Below are positions 10,718 to 21,372 of a stretch of DNA of 64,000 nucleotides, piece after piece; the first letter of the stretch is position 1, and each line of letters begins with the position of its first letter. The notes under the pieces are model-generated. The model was not told the origin of the DNA. It did no database searches and was given only the letters and a program-made list of their open reading frames with translations. Source of the stretch: Azorinus chamasolen (Eukaryota > Mollusca > Bivalvia > Cardiida > Solecurtidae); NCBI GenBank assembly GCA_963576725.1, contig OY755242.1:62190324-62254323 (forward strand). The letters are read 5' to 3'. A program made the position numbers and the translations under genes.

Positions 10718-10943
10718 TTAACTCTTTTCCTGTTCTATATTCAACACCTACTGAATATTCATGGACAAAATAGTTATGATGAAATATGGAAGGTGGAACA
10801 TTGTAGCCATTTTAGAAAGCAATACAAATAGATCCTTCAAATTTCATTAGCAAACAGAGCAGACTGTGATACAGGAGCCATCTGATCTTGGTCTACTCTG
10901 TTTACAAATGCGTGAAAATGCGTTTACATGAAGGAAAGGGTTA
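10718..10943. mobile_element. MITE family A, A2 subtype
   Basis: AACTCTTTTCCTGTTC ... GGAAAGGGTTAA, with GGAAGGTGGAACATTGTAGC and a decayed hairpin (AGCAAACAGAGCAGAC ... GGTCTACTCTGTTTAC) in which the left half of the apex is deleted. A degenerate family D relic lies at about 10418-10490. Confidence 0.65.
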
Positions 10944-11156
10944 AGCGAAACTATAATGCTCCAGTAAATAAACACACCTTCACCACACTCATATTGATTA
11001 GGCCATTCATTCGTGAAAATAAATTACATTTATGTCACAGCATCGGAATGTGCATACTCGAAATACTAAAATCGTCATTTCACCACCAAGCCCATGTTGT
11101 ATCTACTCGTTACATGGGCCCAGATAAGATGCGTACATTTAAACAGTTTAAAAAAT

Positions 11157-11390
11157 AACTCTTCGAGACGATTCTAAAGAGTGGTCACAGTATAGGGTTT
11201 GCTGGAGAAATGACGCATTTTAGTATTTTGGTACGCACATTTATCTGTAGAACTGTCTTTAGAATCATCTCGAACTAGGGAAGAGAGTGTTCTAAAGAGT
11301 TGTCACAACATGGGATTTAGTGAAGAAATGAAGAAGCTATTTATGAAAATGTTTAAATTTATACATCTTATCTGGAGCTCTGATTTATAT
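11157..11390. mobile_element. Family I element, rearranged
   Basis: Two half-copies: GAGACGATTCTAAAGAGTGG with CACAGTATAGGGTTTG (11168-11205), and TTCTAAAGAGTTGTCACAAC (11290-11312). Typical flanks follow (GAGAAATGA, TTATCTGGAGCTCTG). Confidence 0.6.
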
Positions 11391-11539
11391 CACAAATATG
11401 AAAATATGAAGAAAACTAGCAAAAGCAGAAAATGTTGCAAACTGGTCCTATAATACATTAAACCCTAGCTTATGCCACTCGATTACCCAAATAGCTGCAG
11501 TCTGTCGATAAACAGTTCCCTCATATACACCTGTTCAAG

Positions 11540-11742
11540 CCCTTGCAAACAGAGTAGACCTAGACCTGATCTAATGGTCTGCTCTAATTATTAGCTTACC
11601 AAATAATACAAATTGGATTCTACAGTTTCTTTCATCATCCATAATACCCTTGTTCACGATGCAGTTATAGAAAATTAGCTAATTAATATTCATTCATTAA
11701 TTATTTCTCATAATCATGAATATTCATGGGGGAACTGTTAAA
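11540..11742. mobile_element. Degenerate MITE family A
   Basis: GCAAACAGAGTAGACC at the left, then GATTCTACAGTTTCTTTCAT, and the conserved right block ATTAATATTCATTC ... AATCATGAATATTCATGGGG ending CTGTTAA. Most of the hairpin is gone. Confidence 0.55.
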
Positions 11743-11784
11743 GAACAATATTGATACTTATTTGAATAATCGGATAAGCGAGGT

Positions 11785-12102
11785 TATATTGTATATACTA
11801 CTGGTCTTTGATATCTCGAACTCCGATAACTCAAACTTCTGGATATCTCGAACTAAAAGCTCGGTCCTTCAAATATATTCTAAAAATAACTGTTCTAAAT
11901 TGTATCACATTGCATATCTAGAAACACATGTGACAGCTTAATGCAGGTCGAAAGTAATGCTGAAAGCTCCAGGGTATTTCAGCATTACTTTAGACCTGCA
12001 TTAAGTTGTGAACTGACTATAAATCAGATAACTCGAACCACTGTTATATCGAAGTAATGTGTATGGTCCCTTAAAGTTCAAGATATTGAAGTTCAACTGT
12101 AT
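11785..12102. mobile_element. MITE family G (Tc/mariner-like)
   Basis: Palindrome AGCTTAATGCAGGTCGAAAG ... CTTTAGACCTGCATTAAG around a decayed apex (about 11936-12006). The flanks repeat the family theme TCGAACT / AGTTCGA and end in GAAGTTCAACTGTA. Confidence 0.65.
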
Positions 12103-12176
12103 TTCCTCGAACTGTATTCCAAGAGAACCTATACAAATAATGTGACATTCTGACTAGTCTTGTTTTTCGGAAGAAT

Positions 12177-12376
12177 ATACAGTAAAACCCCGCTAATGCG
12201 ACCAACTGAAAGAGGTATAATTCCTGGTGCTAGCTTAATGCAGGACAAAAGTAATGCAGAAAGCTCATCTGGGAGCTTTCTGCATTACTTTTGTCCTGCA
12301 TTAAGCAACCACCTGCGTATAAAGACACCCATGTCTGTTCATTAAGTTGTCGCATTAGATGTGTTCTACTGTACAT
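12177..12376. mobile_element. MITE family H (Tc/mariner-like)
   Basis: Ends TATACAGTAAAACCCCGCTA and TTCTACTGTACA. The central palindrome is GCTTAATGCAGGACAAAAGT / ACTTTTGTCCTGCATTAAGC around GAAAGCTCATCTGGGAGCTTTC. It lies about 80 bp beyond the stop of gene 1, so it may be part of that gene's 3' untranslated region. Confidence 0.75.
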
Positions 12377-12453
12377 GAATGGAAAGTTAATGATTGTCTG
12401 TAGCAGACTGCAAATGTAACTGCAATTGTAACACTTACGTAGCATGCAAAGAA

Positions 12454-12874
12454 TTACAGAATTGTACACCAAGAATCATTCTCCTTTCTTTGTGATTCTT
12501 CAGCATTGTACACCTGCGATCGACTCCTCGGTGTAATAAACCCTGTATCCCAAAAATCGTCATTTTGTCGTTGTTGATGACTGTACAACCCCGAATTCCA
12601 ACCAGATCTTGAAGACGATTTCCTCGTGGCATAATCATAGGATGTCTTCTTGTGCCAGATACCGCCCGGATCGCCTCGAACACGAACGCTGCGTCCGCCA
12701 TTTGTAGTTGTTAGTTTCTCAGGCGGAATTGAAGTCTTAAGCATGACTGATATTTCATCACACACTCCGAGTCTTTCCAAATGACGGAAGACCCAGAGTC
12801 TTCGATTATCTAACGTGAAATACCCGCCATCCAAGATAACAACCGAAATGGTCGGAATTGAACGTATACTGCAT
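12454..12874 (-). CDS. Gene 1, exon 2: DNRRLWVF-family protein with CaaX end
   Basis: Terminal exon of a 181-residue protein (join 16338-16462 with this exon, minus strand). The acceptor is CTTTCAG at 12875-12881, and the first base completes the codon left open by exon 1. Reading from residue 42: R-CSIRSIPTISVV, then DGGYFTLDNRRLWVFRHLERL (from residue 57), IPPEKLTTTNGG and VRVRGDPGGIW, then a polar Ser/Arg/Gln-rich tail. The last four residues are CTIL, followed by TAA. Cys-aliphatic-aliphatic-Leu at the very end is a geranylgeranylation-type CaaX box, which predicts membrane attachment. The core is shared with genes 2 and 3 of this window. I do not know a named family. The layout beta-strand, GxW/Y-x-T, DNRRL helix, beta-strand resembles the ParB/sulfiredoxin fold, an inference from pattern only. 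No RNA evidence is available here. Confidence 0.82.
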
Positions 12875-12933
12875 CTGAAAGGTATACATGTACATGGCTA
12901 CATATGTTGGGTACCAAAATACTACAACCGTCA

Positions 12934-13085
12934 ATTCTCCACTCAACCGTATACTATGATCACTCTTTAGAATAGTCTCTTCGAGACGATTCTAAAGAGT
13001 GGCCACAGTAAAGGGTTTTGTGGAGAAATAAAGGAGATATTCTTGAAAATGTTAAAAATTACGTATTTTATCTGGACCTCTGCTC
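12934..13085. mobile_element. Family I palindromic element in gene 1 intron
   Basis: AATTCTCCACTCAACCGTAT ... GATCACTCTTTAGAATAGTC, then the inverse GACGATTCTAAAGAGTGGCC and GTGGAGAAATAAAGGAG. It ends TTATCTGGACCTCTG. Contains the TTAA (AATGTTAAAAATTACG) that is occupied by a MITE in the copy at 38125. Confidence 0.75.
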
Positions 13086-13159
13086 GTACTCCTATATTCC
13101 AAGACAAGCAGATAACAAGCTTCTCGTGCTTAAATAATAGCTGCATATCGAATTATATA

Positions 13160-13414
13160 TAGTAAAACCTCCCTATAACGACCACTAAATTGTGTTAATT
13201 AGTTGGTATTAAGTTAATTAGTTGGTACAGAACGCAAGGTGAAAGTAAAACAGAACGCTCCTATATGAGCGTTCTGTTTTACTTTCACCTTGCTTTAAGC
13301 AGCCACCTGCCTTTAGCACAAAATATTTTTGGCCTGCATTAAGCTACCACTTGCCTGAAAGACCAATCATTAGACATATTTTGATGATCGCTTAAGACAG
13401 GTTCTACTGTAGAT
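13160..13414. mobile_element. MITE family E (Tc/mariner-like)
   Basis: TATAGTAAAACCTCCCTATA ... CAGGTTCTACTGTA. The hairpin GAAAGTAAAACAGAACGCTC / GAGCGTTCTGTTTTACTTTC has apex CTCCTATATGAG. The inner arm CTTTAAGCAGCCACCTGCC is present on one side, and an extra CTGCATTAAGCTACCACTTG shows internal rearrangement. Confidence 0.75.
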
Positions 13415-13704
13415 ATAATTCAACAGTTTCTGCCAAGGCAAAAAAGAATGTGTTCTAACCTAATATAAAAATATTAGCCAGGTAACAAATATCCATGACG
13501 TCATTATTTCTTACATAAATATTCATGAGATACATGGTTATTTTTAACATTGTGTGTTTCATTCTAAAATATACCATACCATTGTAAAGACTGTGCGTGG
13601 ATGACAAAATAGTCATCAATTCTGATACAAAACTAAAAAATGCCTCAGACGTTCTGGTAAGATGCGTAAATTTAAACATATTTTAAGAAAAACTCATTTT
13701 TTTC
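13415..13704. other. Family A right-flank remnant and unassigned sequence
   Basis: CAGTTTCTGCCAAGGCAAAA and GACGTCATTATTTCTTACAT, then AAATATTCATGAG, are the internal block of family A without its hairpin. The rest has no feature I can assign. Confidence 0.45.
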
Positions 13705-13872
13705 ACAAAACCCTATACATGTAATGTGGCCACTCTTTAGAATCGTCTCAAAGAGACGATTCTAAAGAGCTAGAATCGTCTCGAAGTGACGATTCTAAAG
13801 AGCTGTCACAAAATAGGGTCTGGTAGAGAAATGATGATTTAAGTATTATTAAGGTTCGCGCCTTTATCTGTA
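13705..13872. mobile_element. Family I element with duplicated apex
   Basis: AAAACCCTATACATGTAATG and GGCCACTCTTTAGAATCGTC form the left arm. GAGACGATTCTAAAGAGCTA is followed by a second copy of the apex before GTCACAAAATAGGGTC. The apex duplication is a first step toward arrays like the one at 37310. Confidence 0.7.
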
Positions 13873-13989
13873 TATAGCTATGTGTCTATCTGAACAAAAT
13901 ATGCAACTTTTAACCCTCTACTCTTTTTAGTGTCATTATAAACAGAGAAGACGGCTTCTGTATGCAGGGCCTGCTCTGTTTGCTTATGA

Positions 13990-14284
13990 AATACAGTTGA
14001 ACTTCGATTTCTCGAACTTCAAGGGACCATACAAATTAGTTCGTCATAACAGAGGTTCGCGTCATCCGATTTATAATCTGACTATTATCTCAGGTTCACA
14101 GCTCCTGTAGGAGCTTTCAGCATTACTTTAGATCTGTATTAAGCTGTCACGCGTGTTTCTAGATTTGTGTAGTGGTACAGTTTAGAACAATTCTGTATTA
14201 TAAGTTTTGGAAGGACCGAACTTTTAGTTCGAGTTACCCAGATGTTCGAGTTATCCGAATTCGAGATAACTAAGTTCAACTGTA
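13990..14284. mobile_element. MITE family G
   Basis: Starts TACAGTTGAACTTCGATTTC and ends AAGTTCAACTGTA (14271-14283), with an internal AGCTCCTGTAGGAGCT apex followed by TTCAGCATTACTTTAGATC. The left hairpin arm is largely lost. Further in, TTTTAGTTCGAGTT and TCGAGATAACTAAGTTC are typical of the family. Confidence 0.75.
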
Positions 14285-14343
14285 ATATATGATTCTATAG
14301 ATTCTGCAATGACCCAATATGTTAATTTCCTAAAACCACTAAA

Positions 14344-14565
14344 TTTCAGAGCTACAGATAACGGTGCGTACTTATTTCTCCACCAAACCGTATGCTCACA
14401 GAAGTCCCGAGAAGTAGCATAAATAAATTAAAACATTTTCAAAGATTAGCTTTTTTATTTCTCTTCGAGACGATTCTAAAGAGTGGTCACAACATAAAGT
14501 TTGGTGGCGAAATAAAGAAGTTATACTTGAAAATATTTTAATTTACATCTTATCTGGAACTCTGC
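14344..14565. mobile_element. Family I element
   Basis: CAGAGCTACAGATAACGGTG at the left and TTATCTGGAACTCTG at the right form the terminal inverted repeats. Inside are TTTCTCCACCAAACCGTATG and GAGACGATTCTAAAGAGTGG. The left hairpin arm is altered by an internal inversion of the TTTTCAAAGATTA segment. Confidence 0.65.
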
Positions 14566-14706
14566 ACAATAGATCTACACAATAATCTGCTGAATTTTCA
14601 GATATTTATGATTTCTTACATGAAAAGTTTACTGGTACATTTATTAAGTAAAGGATAACACACCTTTAAATAGAAAACTAACGGTCTGCCATTAATATTT
14701 ATCATA

Positions 14707-14917
14707 CACCAACTTCTTTATTGCCGCATCTGTGATTACATTTTTCAAAATGTTGGATCCAGATGAGACGCCGAGTTACTCGGCGTCTCATCAGGATCTA
14801 AACTGTTTGTTACTGTTTTTAAGCTTCTTTTTTAGAAAATAAGTGAAAAGTAAACACACGAAAAATGTAGCAGACAACACATTTTGAAGACCATAATATT
14901 TGGCAGCGAAAGAATTA
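14707..14917. mobile_element. MITE family D
   Basis: Perfect core GAGACGCCGAGTTACTCGGC with arms GGATCCAGAT and ATCAGGATC. Flanks are GCCGCATCTGTGATTACA and TGTAGCAGACAACACA ... TTTGGCAGCGAAAGAATTAA. The left TTAACCC is eroded. Confidence 0.75.
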
Positions 14918-14931
14918 ATCCGCCGAAGAGT

Positions 14932-15143
14932 ATACAGTAAAACCTCGATTATTCGAATTTTCGGTATAGAAGAATTTAGACCCTTTTAGGCAGGTGGCTG
15001 CTTAATGCATGGTGAAAGTCATGCAGAAAGCTCCTAGAGGAGCTTTCTGCATGACTTTCACCATGCATTGAGCTGCCACCTGTCTTAAAGATCGATAATA
15101 ATACTTATTTTAGTGTTCGGATAATCGAAGTTTTACTGTATTA
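14932..15143. mobile_element. MITE family F (pogo/Tigger-like ends)
   Basis: TATACAGTAAAACCTCGATT ... GAAGTTTTACTGTATTA, i.e. CAGTAAAAC termini flanked by TA. The hairpin is very well kept: TGCATGGTGAAAGTCATGCA around GAAAGCTCCTAGAGGAGCTTTC and its inverse. This is the cleanest copy of the family in the window. Confidence 0.85.
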
Positions 15144-15307
15144 TACATGTAGAAGTTTGCACCAGAGGGGTATAGTTAATATGCATATCTCAATTCGACG
15201 TTGATATTGGTATGTCAGATAGTCTGAATGCTGGTGCGATTTTCGAGAACAGTAAACTCCTTCTAAACCGGATTTTTTGTAAAGAAGATTTCAAGAATTC
15301 AGATCTT

Positions 15308-15436
15308 TAACCCATGCCCTAATAGACTCTTTTTAGACACAACATCTTTGGATAAATCTATTGAAAAGGAGCATTTACCATGTTTACTTGAGAAAAGGAA
15401 AGCGTGAAAAGGGTGTTTCTTTGAATGGAAGGGTTA
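15308..15436. mobile_element. MITE family B lacking its hairpin
   Basis: TTAACCCATGCCC, then TTTTTAGACACAACATCTTT, AAATCTATTGAAAAGGAGCA and AAGGGTTAA. The palindromic centre is absent. Confidence 0.6.
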
Positions 15437-15489
15437 AAGAAGAAACCCATCAACACTTAGACTGTGTGATTTGATTTCGATTCTGGCTT

Positions 15490-16018
15490 CTTCCTTTCCT
15501 TCATATAAACGCATTTTCACGGAATTGCAAACGGGGTAGACCAAGATCAGACGACTCCTATATATAATATGTGCGTACTTAACCCTTCGCTTTCTGAATT
15601 TTAAAATACATTTTTCCTTCTTTACCCATGCCCTGTTGTATAATTACATATATCTTCACTGTGTACAAGTATTTCGCTGTGCAATCACTGCTGTGGAGTG
15701 CACTGGTTGCACAATCAACTTGTAAATAGTGCAGACCCTGATGGACAGCTCCTGTAGTATTATCCCTTCGCTTGCTATTCACGTCAATATACCTACCTGT
15801 AAATAGTGAAGACTCAGTTGAGACAACTCCTGCAGGAGCTGTCTCATCAGGGTCTGCACTATTTACAAATTGATGTTGCAACCAGTGCACTCCACAGCAG
15901 AGATTGCAAAGCGATATATTTGTACACAGTGGAGATGTATGTAATTATACAACAGGGCATGGGTAAAGAAGGAGAAATGGGTTTTAAATCTTTTTAAAAT
16001 TCAGCAAGCGAAGGGGTG
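15490..16018. mobile_element. Family A fragment and two joined family C MITEs
   Basis: 15490-15570 is a family A fragment (TTGCAAACGGGGTAGACC). 15579-15765 is half of a family C copy (TTAACCCTTCGCTTTCTG through AGCTCCTGTAG). It runs directly into a full copy in the opposite sense at 15766-16018 (CCCTTCGCTTGCTATTCACG ... CAGCAAGCGAAGGGG), whose hairpin apex is CAACTCCTGCAGGAGCTGTC. Confidence 0.7.
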
Positions 16019-16079
16019 AGCTAATCTGGTTCAACACTGTTTTCAAAATCCATACAGAGGGGCTCCTTTATAGCGTTAT

Positions 16080-16308
16080 ATATCAATATCAATTCTTTCG
16101 GCGCCAAATTTCTAATTTTCATCTGCACCCCAATTTTGTTAAATCATTCGATAAATAAGGAAATGAGATAAATGAATACAGAATTCAAAGGAATATACCA
16201 CATACTGTATCTAGAACTAGAGATTCTGACACAAAGTGAAGTCCCTGATCTGGGACTGCACTGTAGACATCTGTCGTGGTGTATTTTTGTCACAAAGAAA
16301 GGGGTTAA
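16080..16308. mobile_element. MITE family L
   Basis: TTTCGGCGCCAAATTTCTAA at the left and AAAGAAAGGGGTTAA at the right, with GTGAAGTCCCTGATCTGGGACTG in the centre. Related to the copy at 34096-34294. It lies in the intron of gene 1, ending 30 bp from exon 1's donor. Confidence 0.65.
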
Positions 16309-16337
16309 GTGTGTAGTCAAAATTTATAAAACTTTAC

Positions 16338-16462
16338 CTGCCGTCACAGATGTCGTCCAGAGTCTCGCCTATCAGTTTCCTGCCGTGTCTGCCTTCCTTG
16401 AAAAAATGGTTGCTAATAGCATCCTGGGAGTATTTTATATCTGATGGCCGTATTAATAACAT
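16338..16462 (-). CDS. Gene 1, exon 1
   Basis: A 125-nt first coding exon on the minus strand: ATG at 16462, 41 codons and two bases, then donor GTAAAG (16337-16332). It encodes MLLIRPSDIKYSQDAIS..., an HFFKEG stretch, then KLIGETLDDICDG and the split Arg codon. Gene 2's exon 1 has the same pattern (MQLRPSEICYSQDSVS... LIGETLDAICEG-R) and the same phase-2 junction, which strongly supports both models. The intron is 12875-16337, 3,463 bp, full of MITEs. RPSDIxYSQD followed by IGETLD-x-[IL]C would correspond to the N-terminal strand and helix of a ParB-like domain if that reading is right. I see no obvious TATA box. Confidence 0.8.
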
Positions 16463-17097
16463 TGGAAGATGCAAGTCCCTGTGTTGTATACACTTTAAAT
16501 CAGTCCACGGACAGTCAGTACTTGCAAGTTAGCTACCGAAAAGATAAAATGGGTGCACAAAGAGAAGAGATGCACTCTGTTTTCCAGGAATACAGCGTTC
16601 TATTTTCGAATCGACTTCTCGCCATAAGCCTACTTTCATTTTCGAAACACGATAACTGGGTTGGCTTGGAATGACGTCATTCTTCTACTGAATGCATTTC
16701 ACACCATTTGTCTCTGCTACAAAAATAGTGTCTGCTGAAGTTCTGATGATCTGTTATAATTTTAGCATACTTTCGATTCGTTCAAGCCTTTTATAAACAA
16801 TTGACCGCTTCTCTGCAAGGCAATGCACCTTTTTATATTTGATACAATTTTGCAAAAGAAAAAACTCCGAACAGAAACAGATGGCAGAAACGGACAATCA
16901 ATCAATCAACATTGTTGCCTTCTTCAAGTTTAAGAGTGGTCAATTCCTTACAGAAAGATCGTTTATATGAGGCATATGGTTAGATGTTAGACCTGTTTTA
17001 TAGGAGGCATATTAGGGTTAGATGTAAGACCACAGGTATTTGACATGCATTCTTTGTCGTTACACTATATATAAGTATCGCATAGGCCTATATATAT
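16463..17097. other. Upstream region of gene 1
   Basis: Presumed 5' untranslated and promoter region of the minus-strand gene. It has a plain base composition with no recognisable MITE until 17098. A short direct repeat with AGGCATA..GGTTAGATGT occurs near 16970 and 17010. No core promoter motif is convincing. Confidence 0.4.
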
Positions 17098-17270
17098 ACA
17101 GTCAAACCACTCCAATACGGACTTATAGTAGAGGAGAATTTATATACTTATATATAGGTGGCTGCTTAATGCAGGATGAAAGTCATGCAGAAAGCTCCAA
17201 GAGGAGCTTTCTGCATCACTTTCACCCTACATTTAAGCTGCACCCTGCATCCAATACCGATGTTTATAAC
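17098..17270. mobile_element. MITE family F
   Basis: TATACAGTCAAACCACTCCA start, GGTGGCTGCTTAATGCAGGA, hairpin GTCATGCAGAAAGCTCC/AAGAGGAGCTTTCTGCATCAC, then CATTTAAGCTGCACCCTGCA. The right terminus has decayed. Confidence 0.7.
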
Positions 17271-17299
17271 ACATTTAACGATTCAGAGAAAAAATACTG

Positions 17300-17500
17300 T
17301 AGGCCTATGTTGAACCGCAAATTTCACGCCACCCATTTTTCACACGTGTGAAATTTGCGGCCCCATTTTTCACATAATTTGTGAAAATTGCGTTATGCTC
17401 CTATACCCCCCTTCAAAGCCTGTGAAAAATGCGTCGAGAAGATGTGCTCAAATATTCACTTCAAAACACGCGACGCATTTTTCACTCTTGAGAATATATT
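17300..17500 (-). repeat. Family J repeat (TTTTTCACACGTGTGAAA palindrome)
   Basis: Starts GTAGGCCTATGTTGAACCGC, then AAATTTCACGCCACCCATTT and TTCACACGTGTGAAATTTGC. The second copy, at 21838-22050, is in the opposite orientation and ends GCGGTTCAACAGGCCTAC. Units of the form GTGAAAAATGCG recur in both directions. Confidence 0.75.
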
Positions 17501-17689
17501 GAAGTTGACCAATTTCTTTGGTCATTTCGGTTATAGATCAAGGTCGCAGGAATCGAAATGCCAGATTTGTAGTACAACTCAGAAGTTGATTTGGGTGCTT
17601 GCTCAACATACTTATTTGATTAAAATATAATTATGGGTCACGTGGGTAAAACGTATTTGGAGTTCCTTGTTAATCCTTTAGTGTCCACA

Positions 17690-18260
17690 TATTTGCTATG
17701 CATTTGATGTCCCCGTGTTGTGGCACATATTGTCGCCGCTGTACATATTTTCGCCGGCGACCATCTCTGCTGAAACAGATGGAACATATTGTCGCCGGCG
17801 TTAATATGTCCCGAAGTTTTCGGCACATATTACTGCTGAAATGCACAAATTGTCCCCGGCGACAATATGTGACGAAGGTTATGGTGCTTTTGAGGGTATT
17901 TTTGGCGACAATTTGTCAAACGACTTTAACGACGAACAAGTTGACGACAGAGAACATACATATGGATGAAACAACAGGCAAACAGCCGGACGGATATGTA
18001 ATCCTGTCAAAGCAGTTGACACAATACACAGCTTTTGATTATCATTGGCGCTATTACACTGTTGTGTCGTAAACCACCGAATACTATAATTTTCATTTCC
18101 CGACAAACGAGTCGAACGACAATATGACAATGGTGTAACCCTTGAGCACATATTGTCGCCGATGCCGACAACTTCCGTACATACTGTCGCCGGCGACAAT
18201 ATGTGCCACTTGTTTCGGCATATATTGTTGCTGGCGACGATATATACACCGTCGACAACA
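17690..18260. repeat. Cluster of ATATTGTCGCCGGCGACAATAT palindromes
   Basis: The motif CACATATTGTCGCCG and its reverse CGGCGACAATATGTG occur about ten times in both orientations (17726, 17750, 17785, 17823, 17848, 18150, 18184, 18220, 18250). The perfect palindrome TTGTCGCCGGCGACAATATG is at about 18185. The middle (17890-18140) is non-repetitive. This could be an inverted-repeat element whose ends consist of repeated short palindromes. No protein is evident. Confidence 0.65.
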
Positions 18261-19640
18261 TGTGCTGCAACACCCGGGATATCGAATATCTGGGATATTT
18301 TGTCCCGATTGGCTGATTGTCTGTCGCTCTGGTCATAAATCTAGAACCGTTTGCATAGTGGGTGTGTACATTTCTTACGACCTTTTTTACAGTACGTAGC
18401 GTACATCATGCGTATATCTATCGTGCGTTAATCGTATATCATGTGTATATCTTTCGTGCGAATATGTTATATATCTCACGGTTAATATAATGGGTACTAT
18501 TTCCATTTTATGGGATATTTGATTAATACTTTATGTAATATATGTATTACATGTATCTAATGAAAGAAAGAGCTGTTCTTTACTTAAGGTAATGATAATG
18601 CAAGGAATCGTTCCTAGCGTATCGTATAGTGTACGTATATGTATAGTACGTAAATAGTATATCATACGTGATAATATCGTATATTGTGACAACAAATATG
18701 CTCACATATGTTGTATCGGACTTGACACGCCATCTTTCGACAATAATTTGAGAGCGGAGGAAAAATTCTTTCTCCGACTCTGCACTATGTTTCCAGATCA
18801 CAACTTTGTTTTTAAAAGAGATCAACGCAGACATGTAAACCGAAAGTAGAAGTTTATTTTAGAATGTTCAGCAATTTAGGAAAACCATTGAAGAAAAATG
18901 CCCGCATTGATTGTTCTGAAAATCCTTATATCCTTTCGACTCATGTAGCGTAATAAAACGTATTGGCGATTTTGGCGTTCCATAACTTGGATCTATATGA
19001 AGCAAATTATTTGAATAGTTAGGGTTATAATGACTCTATGCCAGTCTGTAAAGTGGGCCAGTATGATGGTCGTAGGTATATAAATGGGCATTTTATCAGC
19101 TGCCAAAATCGGCTCAGACACGGGTTTTTTCGGCCCAAAAATAACGCACGCTACCTCCCCTACCTCACGTGTGATGACTGTTATGGTGCACCATACATTT
19201 GCAGCATCAAACCAATCGCATTATTCATTAGATCTAATGGCAATAGACACGACGCGCAAAAACATGACACCAAAATGTTTAAAAATGGGCCAAAAATTGA
19301 CTTCGTTTTTTTTCGAACAGTGAGTCATGAACTTTTATGACCTTCTATAAATATACGCGTACTGCCTATCCGGTTGTGCTTATCTGGCACCGAAACAATA
19401 ACACAAGCAACGTTGTTTAAAGTTGTCACCCTCACGTACTGCCAGTTAATTGGCTTTAGTCTGACAGTACAATCAGAGTTTACTGAAAGTAATTTGACAC
19501 ATCACTGAGAGTGAACAGACAGTAACCTGACAATCCAATGATGGAAAATATCATACTTATTACATTGTTTTGTTTTATTATCATTTTTTATAATAATGAT
19601 AATAATAATAATAATAATAATAATTTATTTCGCCACATCA
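18261..19640. other. Interval without a gene; simple repeats
   Basis: 18370-18720 is rich in short GTATATC/CGTGCG words (ATGCGTATATCTATCGTGCG). 19590-19626 is an (AAT)n tract. Otherwise I see no repeat or coding signal. Confidence 0.45.
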
Positions 19641-19649
19641 CAGCATTTC

Positions 19650-19975
19650 AAAACAAGAGGGCCAGAATGGCCCTGAAGCGCTCACCAGACAATCAGAGAA
19701 GATTTTCAAAAGTTTCACTATATGTTTCTATTGAAAGCTGGCTACTCCTGGGGCAGGGCCAATTTTGACCACAGGGGCATAATTTATATAACATTTGTAG
19801 AGGACCTGAACATAAAGCTATGTGCCAAATATGAAAGGTATGAACCTTGCAGTTTCAGAGAAGATTTTCAATGTTTTTACTATATATTTCTATTGAAAAC
19901 TGACCACCCCTCAGGTGGGGCCAATTTTAACCACAGGGGCATAATTTTAAACAAGACCATACAAAGTTCTGACTA
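19650..19975 (+). mobile_element. Family K tandem-core element, short copy
   Basis: Begins with the hairpin GAGGGCCAGAATGGCCCTGA and AGCGCTCACCAGACAATCAG. Two core units follow with GGGGCAGGGCCAATTTTGAC, CATAATTTATATAACATTTG and TAGAGGACCTGAACAT. The 3' end is missing. Known bivalve elements (pearl, Helentron-derived) have such about 160-bp tandem cores between a hairpin end and a microsatellite-like end. Confidence 0.7.
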
Positions 19976-20249
19976 AAGGCGATCAACTGTTCTTCTGAAC
20001 GGATATGTGTACCCTAGCATTCCAAACTGATTTTTTGCATTTGAATATTATTATAAATTATTACATAATAATTTCATATTCACAAGTTTAACTTAATAGT
20101 TTCAAGTAATACAATTTCATGTTAAAAATATTTTATAATTTATTTAAAACCTTTAATTTGGCATTCTGGAGTCTTTAAATGATTTACCCTTCTTCTGAAC
20201 TGCAGGGCAGGTTATAATAATATCATAATGCCAATCACTATTATTAATT

Positions 20250-20580
20250 AACCCTTCCCTCATATAAACGTGTTTTCACACATTAGAAAACAGAGTAGAC
20301 CCAGATCAGATGCCTCCTATAGGAGCCATCTGATCAGGGCCTGCTCTGTTTGTTGATGGAATTTGATACATCTGTTCCTTAAGATTCTAAACTGGCTACA
20401 ATGTTCCACCTACTATATTTCATTATAATTATTTTGTAGATGAATATTCAGTAGGTTGTGAAATTTGAAAAAAAAATGGCTACAATGTTCCACCTTCCAT
20501 ACTTCATTTTTACTATTTTGTTCATGAATATGCAGTAGGCATTCAAATTGATAATAAACATAGAACAGGCAAAGGGTCAA
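20250..20580. mobile_element. MITE family A2 with internal duplication
   Basis: TTAACCCTTCCCTCATATAA ... AACAGGCAAAGGGTCAA. The hairpin (20283-20352) has apex GCCTCCTATAGGAGCC. The block GGCTACAATGTTCCACCT ... TTCAGTAGG occurs twice in succession. Confidence 0.7.
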
Positions 20581-20699
20581 GACAGAGCTCCAGCACCAGA
20601 TACAGGTGCACTAAAAATAGCCACTGGTCATCTCTCTCTACTGCTTGACTGGATGACCTATTTATGAGTAATGAGAAGATGCTTAAAAACGCAGTCAGC

Positions 20700-21132
20700 T
20701 ATAAGTTTGCTAGAAAACTGTCCACCCTGGGGTGTAGCCAATTTTTACCACAGGAGCATAATTTATATAACTTTTGTAGAGGACCTAAACATGATGCTAT
20801 GTGCCAAATATGAAAGCTGAGAACCTTCCTGTTTCAGAGGAGATGATATTCAAAGTTTTCACTATATGTTACTATAGAAAACAATGCACCCCTGGGGCGG
20901 GGCCAATTTTGACCCCAGGGACATAATTTATATAACTTTTGTAGAGGACCTACAGATGATGCTATGTGCCAAAGATGAAAGCTGAGACCCCTGTAGATTC
21001 AGAGGAGAAGAATTTTAAAGGTTCAAATTGTTGACGACGGACGACGAACGACGCACGACGCACGCCGACGCACGACGGACATCAGGCAATCACAAAAGCT
21101 CACCCTGAGCACTTTGTGCTCTGGTGAGCGAA
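20700..21132 (+). mobile_element. Family K element, 3' part
   Basis: Two and a half core units (TAGAGGACCTAAACATGATG, GCGGGGCCAATTTTGACCCC), then a GACGACGGACGACGAACGAC microsatellite-like stretch, and the terminal hairpin GCTCACCCTGAGCACTTTGT ... GTGCTCTGGTGAGC. The 5' hairpin end is absent. Confidence 0.75.
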
Positions 21133-21372
21133 AAATACCATCTTCATTAATTCATTAGTAAGACATATTACTAAAAGCTATTCTACCGTAGACTGTCAGT
21201 TTACTCTAATTTAACCTTGTTTTCATTTCAGTATACTCTCAGTATTATTTTCAGTGCCCTGTCATATTTTATATATGTATATTTACAAAACATTCTTATC
21301 ATCTACGTCGGTTTTAATTTCGGTAATTGGATAATTCCTTAAATCATAATTCCTGTTACCATATACTAAAGT

